Source of the DNA: Amphirosellinia nigrospora | Lineage: Eukaryota > Ascomycota > Sordariomycetes > Xylariales > Xylariaceae | DNA length: 64,000 bases | Direction of reading: 5' to 3' | Assembly (NCBI GenBank): GCA_004123355.1 | Contig: SCHM01000004.1 | Span: 3,690,316-3,754,315 of the forward strand | Shown: positions 11,277 to 22,600 of the stretch, one piece after another | Position numbering within the stretch: the first letter of the stretch is position 1 | Layout of the letters: the number at the start of each line of letters is the position of its first letter | Notes under the pieces: generated by a model | What the model was told of the DNA's origin: nothing | The model's input: only the letters and a program-made list of their open reading frames with translations | The model's database searches: none | Position numbers and translations under genes: made by a program

Positions 11277-12886
11277 ATGAACAACGAGCAATTCCGTCGC
11301 CTCATTGCTGCAAATTCGACCAAGTCGCCTACTACTGACAGCAATGGCGCATCCTCGACTCCCTTGCGAGGAGCCGCGCTCGGCTCTCGGCAGAAATCGA
11401 GCATTCCGATGACACCGTAAGTTTACGTACGGCCACCTAGCAGCTCACCTCTGACTAAAAACAAGGCGCTCGGTAGCAGGCCTCCATAAATCCGATTTCG
11501 CACGACAGTTGGCGGAACGAAACAAACCCGAACAGAAAGACAAGAAATTCCGATCATCTGCGCCCAAGGGCTCCAAGCTAGCCCAAGGCTACGTCGACCG
11601 TACACAGGCCAGACAATCCGAGGAAGACGACGACCGAGCAGCGAGACTCAAAGCTCTCGAGGAGGCATTCAAAAAGAAGAAATCGACCAGCAGACTTTTG
11701 ATACTGTCCGGAGTCAAATTGCAGGCGGAGATTTATCAAGTACCCACCTTGTCAAGGTTTAGACTTCAAGCTTCTGGAGCGAATACGGAAGGGTGAAAAC
11801 GTTTATCATGACGACGACGCGGACGATGAAGAAAAGGAAGCACCGGAACGTCGACGATGAGCTCGACCGATTACAGGAAGAGGAAGTGGCAGCGGTGATG
11901 AAGGAGGCAACAATGAAGAAAGGAACTTTATCCACAGCACCTACGAACCCTTCGAGAAAAAGGACTCGAGACCAGATTTTGGCTGAGATGAAGGCTGCAA
12001 GGGATGCTGCAAAAGCTAAAGAAGGGCCCGCTTTAGGAAACAAATTCAGGAAGATCGGTGTAAAAGCACCTGGGACCAGAATAGAGCGAGATAGTCGTGG
12101 CCAAGAAGTAATGATCATCGTCGACGAGGATGGCCACGAAAAGCGCAAAGTACGCAAGACTACGCTAAACAAGCCATCGCAAAAGGCAAGCGACTTAATG
12201 ATGCCTGACCCGAATGTGAAACCACTTGGGATGGAGGTTCCAGACATATACAAGCCGAAAACTGAGGAGCCGGAAGAAGGCGACGTCAATATTTTCGACG
12301 ACGTCGACGATGACTATGACCCCTTGCAGGACTAGGCGACGGCTCAGATGATGACGAGAACGACGTTGGAACATCTCCTGAGCGGGGCGAAGACTACGGA
12401 TACAAACATGATGTTGCCGCCTCCACGGCCTGTAGCCCCTTCAGAGCCACGGAACTACTTTGAAGGTTCTAAGACTGGCCTGGTATCGTCTGAGAAATTG
12501 AAAGCACCATCAATGTCGGATCCAGCGATTCAAGCCGCCTTCAAGAAGGCAGCATCCCTTCATGCGATTGCTAAATCTTCAGAAGAAGATGACGAGGAGG
12601 CAAGAGCCAAAGCGGAGCGACGGCGCAAAATGCTGGAGAATAATGATCGCGACGCTGAAGATATGGATATGGGCTTTGGTACGAGTAGATTTGAAGACGA
12701 CGCAGATTTCGACGAACAGAAAGTCAAGCTATCAGAATGGGGCCGGGAGGATGAAGATGGCAATCAAGGCAAAGGTGGTAGCGCGAAGCGCAAAAGAGGG
12801 CCCAAGAAGCGAAAAGGGGATAGTGATGATAGTAATAATGCAGCCGATGTGTGCGTGAGATGGAGAGACAGCGAGGTTCCAAATAA
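11277..12886 (+). CDS. RED/IK-like protein (RED N-terminal domain), interrupted by frameshifts
   Basis: This is a fungal homologue of RED/IK, a component of the pre-catalytic spliceosome, about 520 aa. Exons are 11277-11416 and 11466-12886. The 49-bp intron is GTAAGT...CAAG with a CTCTGAC branch site, and splicing joins ...IPMTP to RSVAGLHKSDFARQLAERN. The RED_N hallmark is KGLDFKLLERIRKGENVY, preceded by SKLAQGYVDRTQARQ and an Asp/Glu-rich DERAARLKALEEAF-like helix. The rest is acidic and lysine-rich, including KRKRGPKKRKG, which could be a nuclear localisation signal. It ends in a second charged helix finishing MERQRGSK. About six frame changes are needed (A run 11671-11675, GG 11756, about 11856, C run 12320-12323, about 12409, about 12853). 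The sum of the implied indels restores divisibility by three, which supports one gene. Confidence 0.8.
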
Positions 12887-13577
12887 CGGACATTATATGA
12901 GTTTTGGCTACGGCTTAAAAGTCAATACATATGCTGTAATCGAGCCCATCATCAGGCCAAGCATAACCCATGATGGCCGAGTATTGATTAGGCCTCGTAA
13001 TACGTAGCTATGCGCACGTATGTCAAGTCTGACGTAGCTAAAAGGATGATGGTTGCCTACTGCATGTAGTTCTGGGATAAGGGGCCAATAGGAATAGAGA
13101 GCCAATGCAGTTGAGAATCGACTAATGCCCCCTGCAACCCAATACAAGCCTATTAACTATAATAACCATTCAAAATCATCTCGGGAAATGGTTTCAAGAT
13201 GGTCTCATGTAAAGGTTGGTGTACCGGTAATTTATGATAATGACACAGCCGATGCCTCCGACGTCTCTCCACAAGGTACAAACTAAGCAAGTAGTAGGAC
13301 AAATAAGTAGTTAAATAAGCAGACAAGGCCAACCAAGGCCCACTGCGCAAAGCATCGGCTCTAATGAACAACAAGGAACTACGTCCTATTCAAGGCTGTG
13401 TCTTTATTAGTTTCCGCCTCGAGCAATCATCACCTCGGAATCTTTTCTCATCCTCCTATCCCGCTATCCTCACACTCGTATAAGCAATTCGTTTGGGTTA
13501 TTTCTTTGAAGTAGGGATTAGGGAGACTCTGTATACCTTAGCTAAGAGACTGTACACCGCCGCATAGGGCTTAAACT
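12887..13577. other. Intergenic region RED-like / nucleoside hydrolase
   Basis: This is 691 bp between two plus-strand genes. Short ORFs on the minus strand (for example 13153-13374) have no family resemblance. It probably holds the terminator of the RED-like gene and the nucleoside hydrolase promoter. Confidence 0.35.
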
Positions 13578-15059
13578 ATGTCGGACCCCATTCCTCTGTG
13601 GCTAGATTGTGATCCAGGTCACGATGTAAGTATAACAAGCGCATTTTACTCAGAACTCACACAGAAAACTATGGCGATGTGGCCTCCAAGTTTATCTAAT
13701 CTCATCTCATTATCCCCGGTCTTACGCTACTGCATAGGTGGGCGGGGGAGTTAAGGCTGTAGTCTTAGTTGCAATGTGATCCACTCATACTTACAAGCTC
13801 ATACTCGCTACATTCTCAACATCGGCCGACTAACATACAACACTTGTTCAGGATGTCTTCGCCATTCTACTCGGCGCCTACCACCCAGGTATCCGGCTAT
13901 TAGGAATAAGCACAGTCCATGGCAATGCATCATTGCAGAATACAACGAACAACGCACTGTCCGTGCTTTCCGCCATCGGGAAGGACGACACCGTCCGCGT
14001 ATACCCAGGGGCCGCAAAGGCGCTGCAGCGGGACGCCGTCCACGCGACCGCGATTCATGGCGAGTCGGGGCTCGACGGGACGGACCTGCTGCCGCAGCCG
14101 ACGCTCTCGGCCCTCGACATCTCGACGACCGCCGTCGACGCCATAGCGGCGGCGCTGCGTGCGTGCGCACCCGGCACGGCGTGGGTCGTGGCCACGGGCG
14201 CGCTGACGAACATCGCGATGCTGTTCACCGCGCACCCGGACCTCAAGGCCCATATCGCGGGCCTGAGTATCATGGGCGGGAGCGTCGGCGGCGGCTTCAC
14301 GCCCGCCGTCATGGGCCGCGTCGACGACGTCGACCGCGTGGGTAACTACTCGCAGTGGGCCGAGTTCAACGTCCTCATCGATCCCGAGGCGGCCGCGGCG
14401 CTGCTCCACGATCCTATTCTCGCGCCGAAGTCGACGCTCGTGCCCCTGGATCTCACACATCTCGTGCTAGCGACGAAAGAGGTGCAGGATTTGCTGTTGA
14501 CGGGTGCCGGGGCGACGGCGCAAAACAGAGAAATCAAGGCCAAGTCTACGTTGCGGCAGATGCTCGTCGAGCTGCTCATGTTTTTTGCCGAGACGTATCG
14601 GTGAGTTTCTTCATCCAAAACTATACACTCCCCCTCGTCATATTAAAAAAATCCCCCCTCCTCGCGTATAGTACATGGGAGGAAGCGCGCAACAAACTAA
14701 TCGCAATCCAGCGACGTCTTTGGTATCATCGAAGGCCCACCACTGCACGACCCGCTCGCCGTAGCGGCCATCTTGACAGGGACAAGCCACGAGATCCCTT
14801 TCTATGACTTCGATTCCACGAAACCCGAGGGCCGGCCCGGCGGGAGAGATTCGAAGTGCGCGTCGTCACGGAAGGGACACTAGAGGATGCGCAATTCAAG
14901 GGCGCGCAGACGGGCCGGACAATTGCGCGTCTGTTGCCGCCTGGCGAAGAGGGTGTCCGTATCCCCCGCGGAGTCGATATCGAACTGTTCTGGAAAGTCA
15001 TCGAGGAGTGCTGCCAGAGGGCCGACGACGCGAATACGAGGAAGGCTGGCATTGCGTAA
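13578..15059 (+). CDS. Inosine-uridine preferring nucleoside hydrolase
   Basis: This enzyme hydrolyses the N-glycosidic bond of ribonucleosides for purine/pyrimidine salvage, about 370 aa. There are three exons: 13578-13625 (MSDPIPLWLDCDPGHD), 13852-14600 and 14712-15059. The introns are a 226-bp GTAAGT...TTCAG with a CTAAC branch site, and a 111-bp GTGAGT...CCAG. The calcium and ribose-binding signature DxDPGxDD is formed across the first splice junction (LDCDPGHD|DVFAILLG), followed by GISTVHGNASL. Later family motifs are VVATGALTNIAMLF, ISIMGGSVGG-like sequence, EFNVLIDPEAAAALL and, in exon 3, the conserved HDPLAVAA. One frame change occurs in exon 3 at the GGG at 14842-14844, where one added base gives correct phase (RPGGERFEVRVVTEG). 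Exon 2 is markedly GC-rich. Related to yeast URH1 by family, substrate not proven. Confidence 0.9.
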
Positions 15060-17054
15060 ATGCAAGGCCGCAGGGCTAGGCGTGGCGGAAAATACTCTGT
15101 ACATAGTTGTGAACATGTAGTTATGCATGGGAGGAAACGAGAAAATGACGAAAACCTAAAAGGCATGGCTGGGCAAGGTACGTTATGCTTGGTGGTTGGG
15201 CTCCGGTTGATACCTACTAAACGGCGGATTTCTCCCTGATTTCAAACGAACTATTCACTTTATTTAGAATGGACAGACGGGGTGCAGCGATGTCATGATG
15301 AGGATGAGTTATTGCGTGAAATTGTACAGTTCTATAAGCATATTCTAGAGCCAGCAATATATAATGACGCCTTAGTCCCAGCATCGCACGGGTATTTTAT
15401 AGAACACAGTGGTATATATGGACTAACGTCCCTCAATACTTGCAGTCCTTATGTAATATGTTGCCAAATTATTCAATTATTATCTTCTAAGATGAGGTCT
15501 ATGATCTCGATCATCTTCTACTTATTGAGGGATCTAATATAGCATGCTTGTAGGTGCTAAAAACCGCCTCCTTATCAAGGAATCTAACGACTACACCGCC
15601 CCCCGGTGGTGAAATAGAAGACTTATTATAAGAGTCCCAAACATTTGAGGACTCCTTTCTGAGCCGAAATTATTATGGTATGCCTCGAAGGAGGCGCGGC
15701 ACATACTCTCTGCGTGTGTTTTAAAAACGGCGGCCTAGCAGCAATTTATGTGCTGTAGTACATAAGAGTTTAGTTACTACTATTTCGCACCTCGCCAGCA
15801 TGGTACTTACGTTTTGCACGAAAAATATGTTTGCTGGCGCCCGACGTCCTCGGAATGGTAGTGGAAACTCTTTTAGCAAGCCATCTCATTGCTGCTGTGC
15901 TGCGGTGTGAAACCCTTTTGTTGGACGGCTGTATTATCTGTTGCCTCGCTATTACGTTTGTCGAGAGGAGGCCGATGCGCCTTCGAGATAATCTGCTGAT
16001 CCTACTCCTCTAAGAGTGGAAGACAGATCCTATCAATGCCATACGTGCGGGTTATAATATCGTCTAGCATATTACGTAGACGGTCTTTTGCGAAGGGCGC
16101 TAAAGTGGAAGTACCTGGGTTTGTACTATTAACGACATCCTTCCAAAACCTGGGGTTTTTTTTAAGATCCGTTCGAAATGTGTAGCCAGTTGAGGATAAA
16201 ACATTGGTTGGGTCTATATACATAGTCCAGGTATCCGAGACTGGTTAATTATGATGGCGATTGCATAGCGATGCTGTACGATAATTCCACCAATAACATG
16301 AATAAAACGGCTGTGTGAAGGAGCTGACGGGGAGGCTCCAAGTTATCTACGTCAATATTGCTCCTTGAATCAAATGGATATACGCGTCAAGAAGCAATAC
16401 ACTAAGTTAATAATTATGTCAGGAACAACCAAATTACAAGATGACGAACAGTCGAGCGCATGGGTCGATAGCTGAAAGCCATTGATTACTATTGCAACTA
16501 GACTGGAAGGGGGTCCAATTCATCGATGTAGGACTACAAAAGACCCTTATAGGCTAGAGGTCTCGTTTGTCCGCATTTTAGTCCGATATAACTATTGTCA
16601 TCTCAATCGTAGTTGCGAGTATCCAGTGCCCGATAACTGCCGTCTTTTTGATAACAAGATGGAAGTTTTTAGAGGGGCTGTTGTTCTCTCCACCGTTCGA
16701 ACAACCAACCAGGTGCTAACTGCTTCCTGCCTTCATAGTTCGAAGAGCGCATATTGGCTCGTCTATAGTCATGCCGGAGGTTTCTTGAAGCTGGTGATCT
16801 CTAATCGCTGGTGAAACTTGCAACAACCCGTCATAGGTTGGAGACATCGCCTCCTCTGCCTACGAAGGCCCCAGACACCGGATCTCTGAGGCACGTGAGA
16901 ACGAAAGCTTAATTGGTTATGGAGGCGGTTGCAAGTTAAACTGCATGACGCCTTGTCGAGATTTGCCATGGGGACAGCTCTTCGTGATGTTGGAGCGCCT
17001 TGAACGATGACATGGTCCCACTAGTTCGTATCATGAGGACAGACAGGTAATCAT
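15060..17054. other. Gene-free 2-kb region
   Basis: No supported gene lies between the nucleoside hydrolase and PYM. The longest frames (plus 15282-15542 and 15831-16013; minus 16002-16223, a 73-codon frame) show no motif I recognise and no splice-consistent extension. I see no tRNA-like cloverleaf and no long repeat. Confidence 0.4.
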
Positions 17055-17652
17055 TCAGCTCCCCTTCGGCGTTTTAGCAACGGCCTCGTTATCGGTAGCC
17101 TTGGGTTCGCCCTCAGCATCAAATCCCAAAGCTCCAGCTCCCGAAAAGCTCATTAATCTTGATGACTTTGGCGATCTGCTCGGGTAGCAGAGGCTCCCCA
17201 CCCTCCTTTTTGTTTTTGAGATCCTTCGCCTGTTTAAGCTTTTTCTTAAGATTGCGCGCTTTCTTTTCTTTCTCAGCTTCGGGGTCGGCTTCTTCGGGCT
17301 TCGCCTCGACGGAAGGTGCTGCCTTGTCAGCTCCAGCATCCTGGGGTTCGTTTGCCGACTTCGCCTTCTTTCTGGCTTCCCTAGCTTGGCGTTTTTTGTT
17401 GCTCGCGGGCGATGGCGTTTCCTGCGTCGGGTCCTTTAAACCCTCAGCACCCGGTATTCCACCCTTGCCACGGTTCCGAAAATCTTCTGCGGTGCGATTC
17501 TTGTAGAGCTCGACATCCTCTGGAGGACGATATCCGGGTCGAATCTTGATGGCTTTTCTGGTCGTTCCATCGGCTCGCATCGACTCGGGGATGTGTCGCT
17601 CACCACTATTTTCGTCGGTGACGATGCCTGACCGAGACGGTTCGGAAGGCAT
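17055..17652 (-). CDS. PYM1: Partner of Y14 and Mago (PYM/WIBG)
   Basis: This is a ribosome-associated factor that binds the Mago-Y14 core and dismantles exon-junction complexes in the cytoplasm. The N-terminal Mago-binding domain is clear: SGIVTDENSGERHIPESMR, then KAIKIRPGYRPPEDVELYKN. An Arg/Lys-Glu-rich coiled region follows (ARNLKKKLKQAKDLKNKKEG), and the C terminus carries a PEQIAKVIKINELF helix. Residue counts start at MPSEPSRSG (17652), matching the usual compact N terminus; an in-frame ATG 87 bp upstream (17739) would add 29 residues without similarity. Two frame changes near the end (A run 17144-17147 and GCTCC near 17131-17135) turn ELFRELEALGFDAEGEPK into a false stop. With one base restored at each, the protein ends at 17055 with KTPKGS, about 199 aa. 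Confidence 0.85.
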
Positions 17653-18334
17653 TGTAGGAATGGTCGGAAGTCTTGACGACAAATCGTATTCCTCTATATC
17701 ACAGCCCGCGCGAATGTGAAGATTTGGGATCTGAGACAAATCAGAACGAGTTGCTACCTAGGTTAGGTAGAGCGGGACATTTCCCCACCATGCACATGCA
17801 TAGCTACCTCCTGCCTTATACCTTAAAAAGTTATGTACACATACCTACCTAAGTATCAAGTAACAAATGTGCTTAGTTGTTCTAGAACTAGCCAGCTCTT
17901 CATGTAACAATTACTGCACATCTGGTTTCGTTAAAAATACATTGTATTGGTGTGTCTTAAATACAAAGTTCCATTAGTTATGATATTGCAGGAATTATTT
18001 TAACTTATCCAGATAATGATTGACTAGAATTCAAGCAAGAATATTTCAACATATATATACGGAGTATATAGGTACCTACCTACACATATAGGTCACCAAA
18101 AAGACGACGAGGTGGGGCCAGTAGCGAGCAGCTTTGGCCAATCAGAATCGACCTTTTCCAAATTCTTGGGATGCTCAGGTTGCACTACTTCGCAACCTCA
18201 CAAAGTCGTCCGTCGTCCATCAGCTCTTCAACTCCTAGTCCATCCGGTCTAAGCACAGCCCAATTACACCTCGCAAGACCGTGAAGTTTTCCACCCACAT
18301 CATCGGTCTCATCCATACATTCTAGCCCATCACC
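17653..18334. promoter_or_regulatory. Divergent promoter region PYM / QCR9
   Basis: This is 682 bp between two outward-facing genes. It contains several TACCTA/TAGGTA motifs: CTACCTAGGTTAGGTAG near 17755-17771, ATACCTACCTAAGTAT near 17843-17857, and GGTACCTACCTACACATATAGGT near 18071-18093. No coding evidence. Confidence 0.4.
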
Positions 18335-18765
18335 ATGGTATGCTCGGCCCTCGTAATTCAAACCTTCGTTGAATGTTTCATCACTAACTAATCGCGCAAC
18401 CCCCAGGCCACCGTTCGCCCCCTCTACAAGCAAGTCCACCTCAGCCTCAACTTCTCGCCGCCACTCGAATTACTGACAGGCCTCCTCACAGCGCCTTCTT
18501 CCGCCGAAACTTTCAGATGCTAGGCGTTGTATTCGCCTCGGCTTTCGTTTTCGAGATGTACGTTGCCCGCCGTGTGACGGGAAGAATACGATTATTGACG
18601 GGGACCCAGGGCATATGACACCGGCATGAACAAGGTTTGGGACAACTTGAACAAGGGCGTAAGTTACACAGATGGTCAAGTACGAACGAAGCGAAGTGGC
18701 ACTGACACTGGACGTCACAGCGACAATGGAAGGATATCCGATCCAGATACGTTGAGGAGGAATAA
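18335..18765 (+). CDS. QCR9: Cytochrome bc1 complex subunit 9 (QCR9), five exons
   Basis: This is a 61-aa single-span subunit of ubiquinol-cytochrome c reductase in the mitochondrial inner membrane. It is too small and too split to appear as an ORF. Exons are 18335-18337 (ATG alone), 18407-18429, 18492-18557, 18610-18658 and 18721-18765. The product begins MATVRPLYNAFFRRNFQMLG, with VVFASAFVFEMAYDTGMNKV and WDNLNKGRQWKDIRSRY after it. This matches the QCR9 pattern of a short N terminus, a hydrophobic helix, FD/YDTGxxxxW(D/E)xxNKG, then a WKD(I/V) C terminus. Phases close exactly at every junction with no indel. Intron 2 (18430-18491) starts with GCAAGT, a GC-AG intron. The others are GTATGC...CCCAG, GTACGT...CCCAG and GTAAGT...CACAG. 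It is nuclear-encoded like the other mitochondrial genes at the left end. Confidence 0.93.
18430..18491 (+). other. GC-AG intron in QCR9
   Basis: This 62-bp intron begins GCAAGT and ends CTCACAG, with CTGAC about 20 bases before the acceptor. Only this boundary joins TAC-AA to C-GCC-TTC and yields the conserved LYNAFFRRN. GC-AG introns are a minor class of U2 introns whose donors typically keep AAGT after GC, as here. Confidence 0.85.
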
Positions 18766-19675
18766 GCTATGGTCAACTTCGATTCCCGGGGCGGGAAGAA
18801 CCTTCCGAGTGCCGTATATAAAGCGGGATGGAATTGCATGACAATAGAATTGTACAACAACATCAATAAAGCGAGGACCGAGCAGGCTGTGCAACACCAA
18901 CCACCAGCTATTTCTGTTTTGTAGCCATGGCCAGACTCGATCAATTGTTCCACTGACGTTACTTGTGCATTCCCACACATCACCTTGTTCAATTTTGCCC
19001 AGTACGCCCATAGAGAATGACACCGATTGTGGGACGACGGCAAGGTGAGAATCTTCCATTTATCCGGAACAGATGCCCAAGGGCTGGCTGCTGGCGCCTA
19101 CAAATAGATATAAGGGACTGGGCAATAGGATCTTACATGAACCAGGCAATAGAGGCTCAGATGCAAATAGCACATTGTACAAGAATGGGCATATGGCAAT
19201 GGTCAAAGAGCGATACCAATAGTACATGCATGCAGTCTATTGATTCGGGTATTCACTGGTGGGTAACGTATTGTGACATTGTGACATTGTGACGCCGTAA
19301 CGCCGTGACGCAACTTCTTATCGCCGATAAGGAACATGTATAATACAATTGTCGTCAGTGCAGCGCCAACGCAGTGGCATCTAACTTTCCTTCATTGCAA
19401 AGACACAATATTTAAAACTTGGAAACAATATTCGAACCCGGCCCCAATACTATTGTTCTGTGTACGTGGTCTGCAGTTGTTCAACGCAGCATTAAGATAA
19501 CCCCCCGCCATCGCCAAAGGAGTGCCACCCCGATCACGCATTACCAACCGCACCCCGCCTACACCACCATCGAGCTCATATACCGCTTCTCGCCACTGAC
19601 GAGTGAGTGAATCGGCTACGGTCCCCGGTCCCCCAACAGGCCGTCTCCTTTCGAATCAAACATGGTCAAGGTCAA
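18766..19675. other. Intergenic / UBR1 5' region
   Basis: This 910-bp region upstream of UBR1 holds the 8-bp tandem array at 19270-19309. Minus-strand frames (18513-19043 and neighbours) run antisense over QCR9 and have no family resemblance. Confidence 0.4.
19270..19309. repeat. 8-bp tandem repeat, five units
   Basis: Three exact copies of ATTGTGAC are followed by GCCGTAAC and GCCGTGAC, all in register. The array ends about 370 bp upstream of the UBR1 start codon. It could be a microsatellite or a cluster of TGAC-type factor sites. Confidence 0.8.
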
Positions 19676-22600
19676 ATGAACCGTTCCATGATGGACAGCA
19701 CGATGTCTACGCAGGAGCAGCAGCTCTGCGAGCACTTGAGAGAGCTGCCCAGGCACCATGGGTACCGTTACGAGGATGCCGCCTATCGCGACCTGTTATA
19801 CAACCTGTTCTGGTCCATGGCCGGAGGGCGGCCCGAGTACCTGCGTCTATTCTTTCCAGACGGAAGGCTTACACGAAGGGATCCCTGAAGCTTCGGGAGG
19901 CACAGGGTGCTATGGAGGGTGCCGAGTATACCGAGGCGGCTCGAGGCAAAGCATGCGGCCATATATTCAGAGCAGGCGAGGCCACATACAGCTGCAAGAC
20001 CTGCAGTACCGACGACACATGCTGTCTATGCAGCAAATGCTTCAATTCCACCGACCACACCGGACACATGGTACGGATCTCGATATCGCCCGGCAACAGT
20101 GGATGTTGTGATTGCGGAGACCCCGAGGCCTGGAAGCTGCCTATGTTCTGCACTATACATACCGAACATGACCAAGACCGAGCCAAGGGAAAGGGAAAGG
20201 AGGCCGCTTTACTTCCCGCCGACCTCGTAACTAACATCCGCATGACTGTTTCGAGAGCCCTTGATTTTATCTGCGATGTGATCTCCTGCGCGCCCGAACA
20301 GTTACGCCAGCCCAAAACTAAAGAGTCTATCGAACTCGATGAAAAGACGTCACGCTTAGCTTCTACATACAACGGCGGCGATATCGACTCGCCTGAAGAA
20401 TTTGCGCTGTTGCTTTGGAATGATGAGAAACATACCGTGACAGAGGTTCAAGATCAGGTGGCTCGGGCTTGTAGCACCACCTTGGAAGAAGGATACCAGA
20501 GAGCAATTGAAACAGATTCCATCGGTAGAAGCATTTTGAAATATGACACTGATATTAAAAAGCTCCTGAAATGTGCTGCCATTCTCGAGCAGATCAAAAT
20601 TACCGTTACAATTCGATCGTCCCGAGATACCTTCCGGGAGCAAATGTGTGGGACTATAATTGAATGGTTGAACGACATAGCCGGCTGCTCTGTGGGCAAC
20701 GACGGAAATACCTTGAGGAATATTGTTTGTGAAGAACTTCTCAAACCCTGGCGCATGGGTAGTCTTGGAAGTCATGCTATCCCCGGCCGAGATGGCCTCG
20801 AAGATGAAGAGAAAATCGACAATAGCACCTTCGAAAATCATTCAACTACCCTCATCATCCAACAGGCAAGAATTTTTGCGGGCAGGCGGACACTCGCTGA
20901 CCTCCTAGATTCTGATGGTGACGATGAGGATGAAGACGAAGACATGGATGACGGAAATCGAACCCCTTCCAGTGGAGATGAGGAAGATGAGGATGAGGAG
21001 GATGCGGATGATGACGACGATGACGACGACGATGTGATGATGGTAGATGCGCGTCCGGCAACGACGAGTGATACAAATCACGTTACTGACTGGATCGGGC
21101 CTACCGTGGCCTCTCTTGAAGAAGAAGAGGCCACAATGGCAGGTTATCCGCCCCTCCACCCCCTCCACCCGTACCCAGGCGTGCCACCCGAGATAGAGAT
21201 CTCACACCATCCGATTCAGACACGGCAGAACCTCTAATTGCGCCAACGGTCTATGCTAAAGCTAACCTGGAGATTCCGAAAACACCTGGCCTGGCCAAAG
21301 CAGACGAAAATAAGCCTCCCAAGCCAGGAAGGTATTGGGTCGAAACACCCACTGCCTACACTGAGCGTGACAACTTGCATCCATATGAAGATGTCTTCCA
21401 GCGCGTACGTTTAGATTGGCTTGTTCTTTTCGACCTGAGAATGTGGAAGAAAGTCCGTAACGACCTTCGCGCTCTCTATATCTCTACTGTGGTCACTATA
21501 CCTGAATTCAAGAGGATTTTAGGCTTGCGATTCGCTGCACTGTATACTACATTAGCACAACTATACCTTATAAGCGACCGCGAGCCAGATCATTCAATCA
21601 TCAACATTTCGCTACAAATGTTAACAACACCATCAATTACAGCTGAAGTAGTAGAGAGAGGCAACTTTTTAACAACGCTCATGGCCATTCTCTACACTTT
21701 CCTCACCACACGGCAAGTCGGCCACCCTTTCGAAGTTGCATCGAATGCGGTGCTTGGATTCGATACCGGGTCCGTCACTAATAGGCGGATGTATCACTTC
21801 TACGTAGATCTGAAATATCTCCTAGGTTCTCCTCATGTTCAAGAGCGTATGCGAACGGAGGAAAGATACTTACTTCAGTTCCTGGATCTGGTGAAACTAC
21901 ACCAGGGCATTTGCCCAAATGTCCGTGCCGTAGGCGAGCACGTGGAATATGAGACCGACAGCTGGATTGGCGCGTCCTTGATGACGCGAGAAATCAATAA
22001 GCTTTGCCGGCTTCTAGCGGGTTCGTTTCGGCACCTTCCCGAGCAGGACTCCCAATTCCTATCAAGAGCCATCAGGCTTACTGCCAAGCTTGTTATAGTA
22101 AATTCAATTGGAGCTGAGCGCACTCGGTTTACTCAGTCTGAAATCAAAGATGAAACACGCTTCAAAACGATTACCGACTTTGAGTTTGCAGGAGAGAGCA
22201 CCAAGTATGATGTTGTCAAGTTCGTTGTAGAAGAGCAACCGATTAGCTTCCATCACGCATTGCATTCTACACTATCATGGCTGATTGAATGTGGAAAGCA
22301 TATGTCAGTCGGTCAGCTCAAATCAGTCTTGAGTTTCACAGCGCAAGAACTTAAGATGAAGCCCAGGTCCATGGGGCGCAAATCATTACCTAAGAGGGAC
22401 TACCAATCCGAAGATTACTTGATGGCCGCCTTTGACTTTCCACTTCGCGTATGTACATGGCTCGCCCAGATCAAGGCTGGCATGTGGGTACGCAATGGAA
22501 TCAGTCTCCGGCACCAGGCGATGACCTATCGGAATATTGTTACTAGAGATGTTACTCATGCACGAGACATATTCCTTCTTCAGACTGCCATGGTAACTTG

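Noticed and set aside
16002-16223. 73-codon minus-strand frame
   Set aside because: No family resemblance, no extension by splicing, and overlapping open frame on the plus strand.
18513-19059. Long minus-strand frames of up to 176 codons
   Set aside because: Antisense to the well-supported five-exon QCR9 gene and its downstream region; no similarity.
19420-19445. GGGTTCGAAT on the minus strand as a tRNA T-loop
   Set aside because: No matching acceptor stem, anticodon arm or A box around it.
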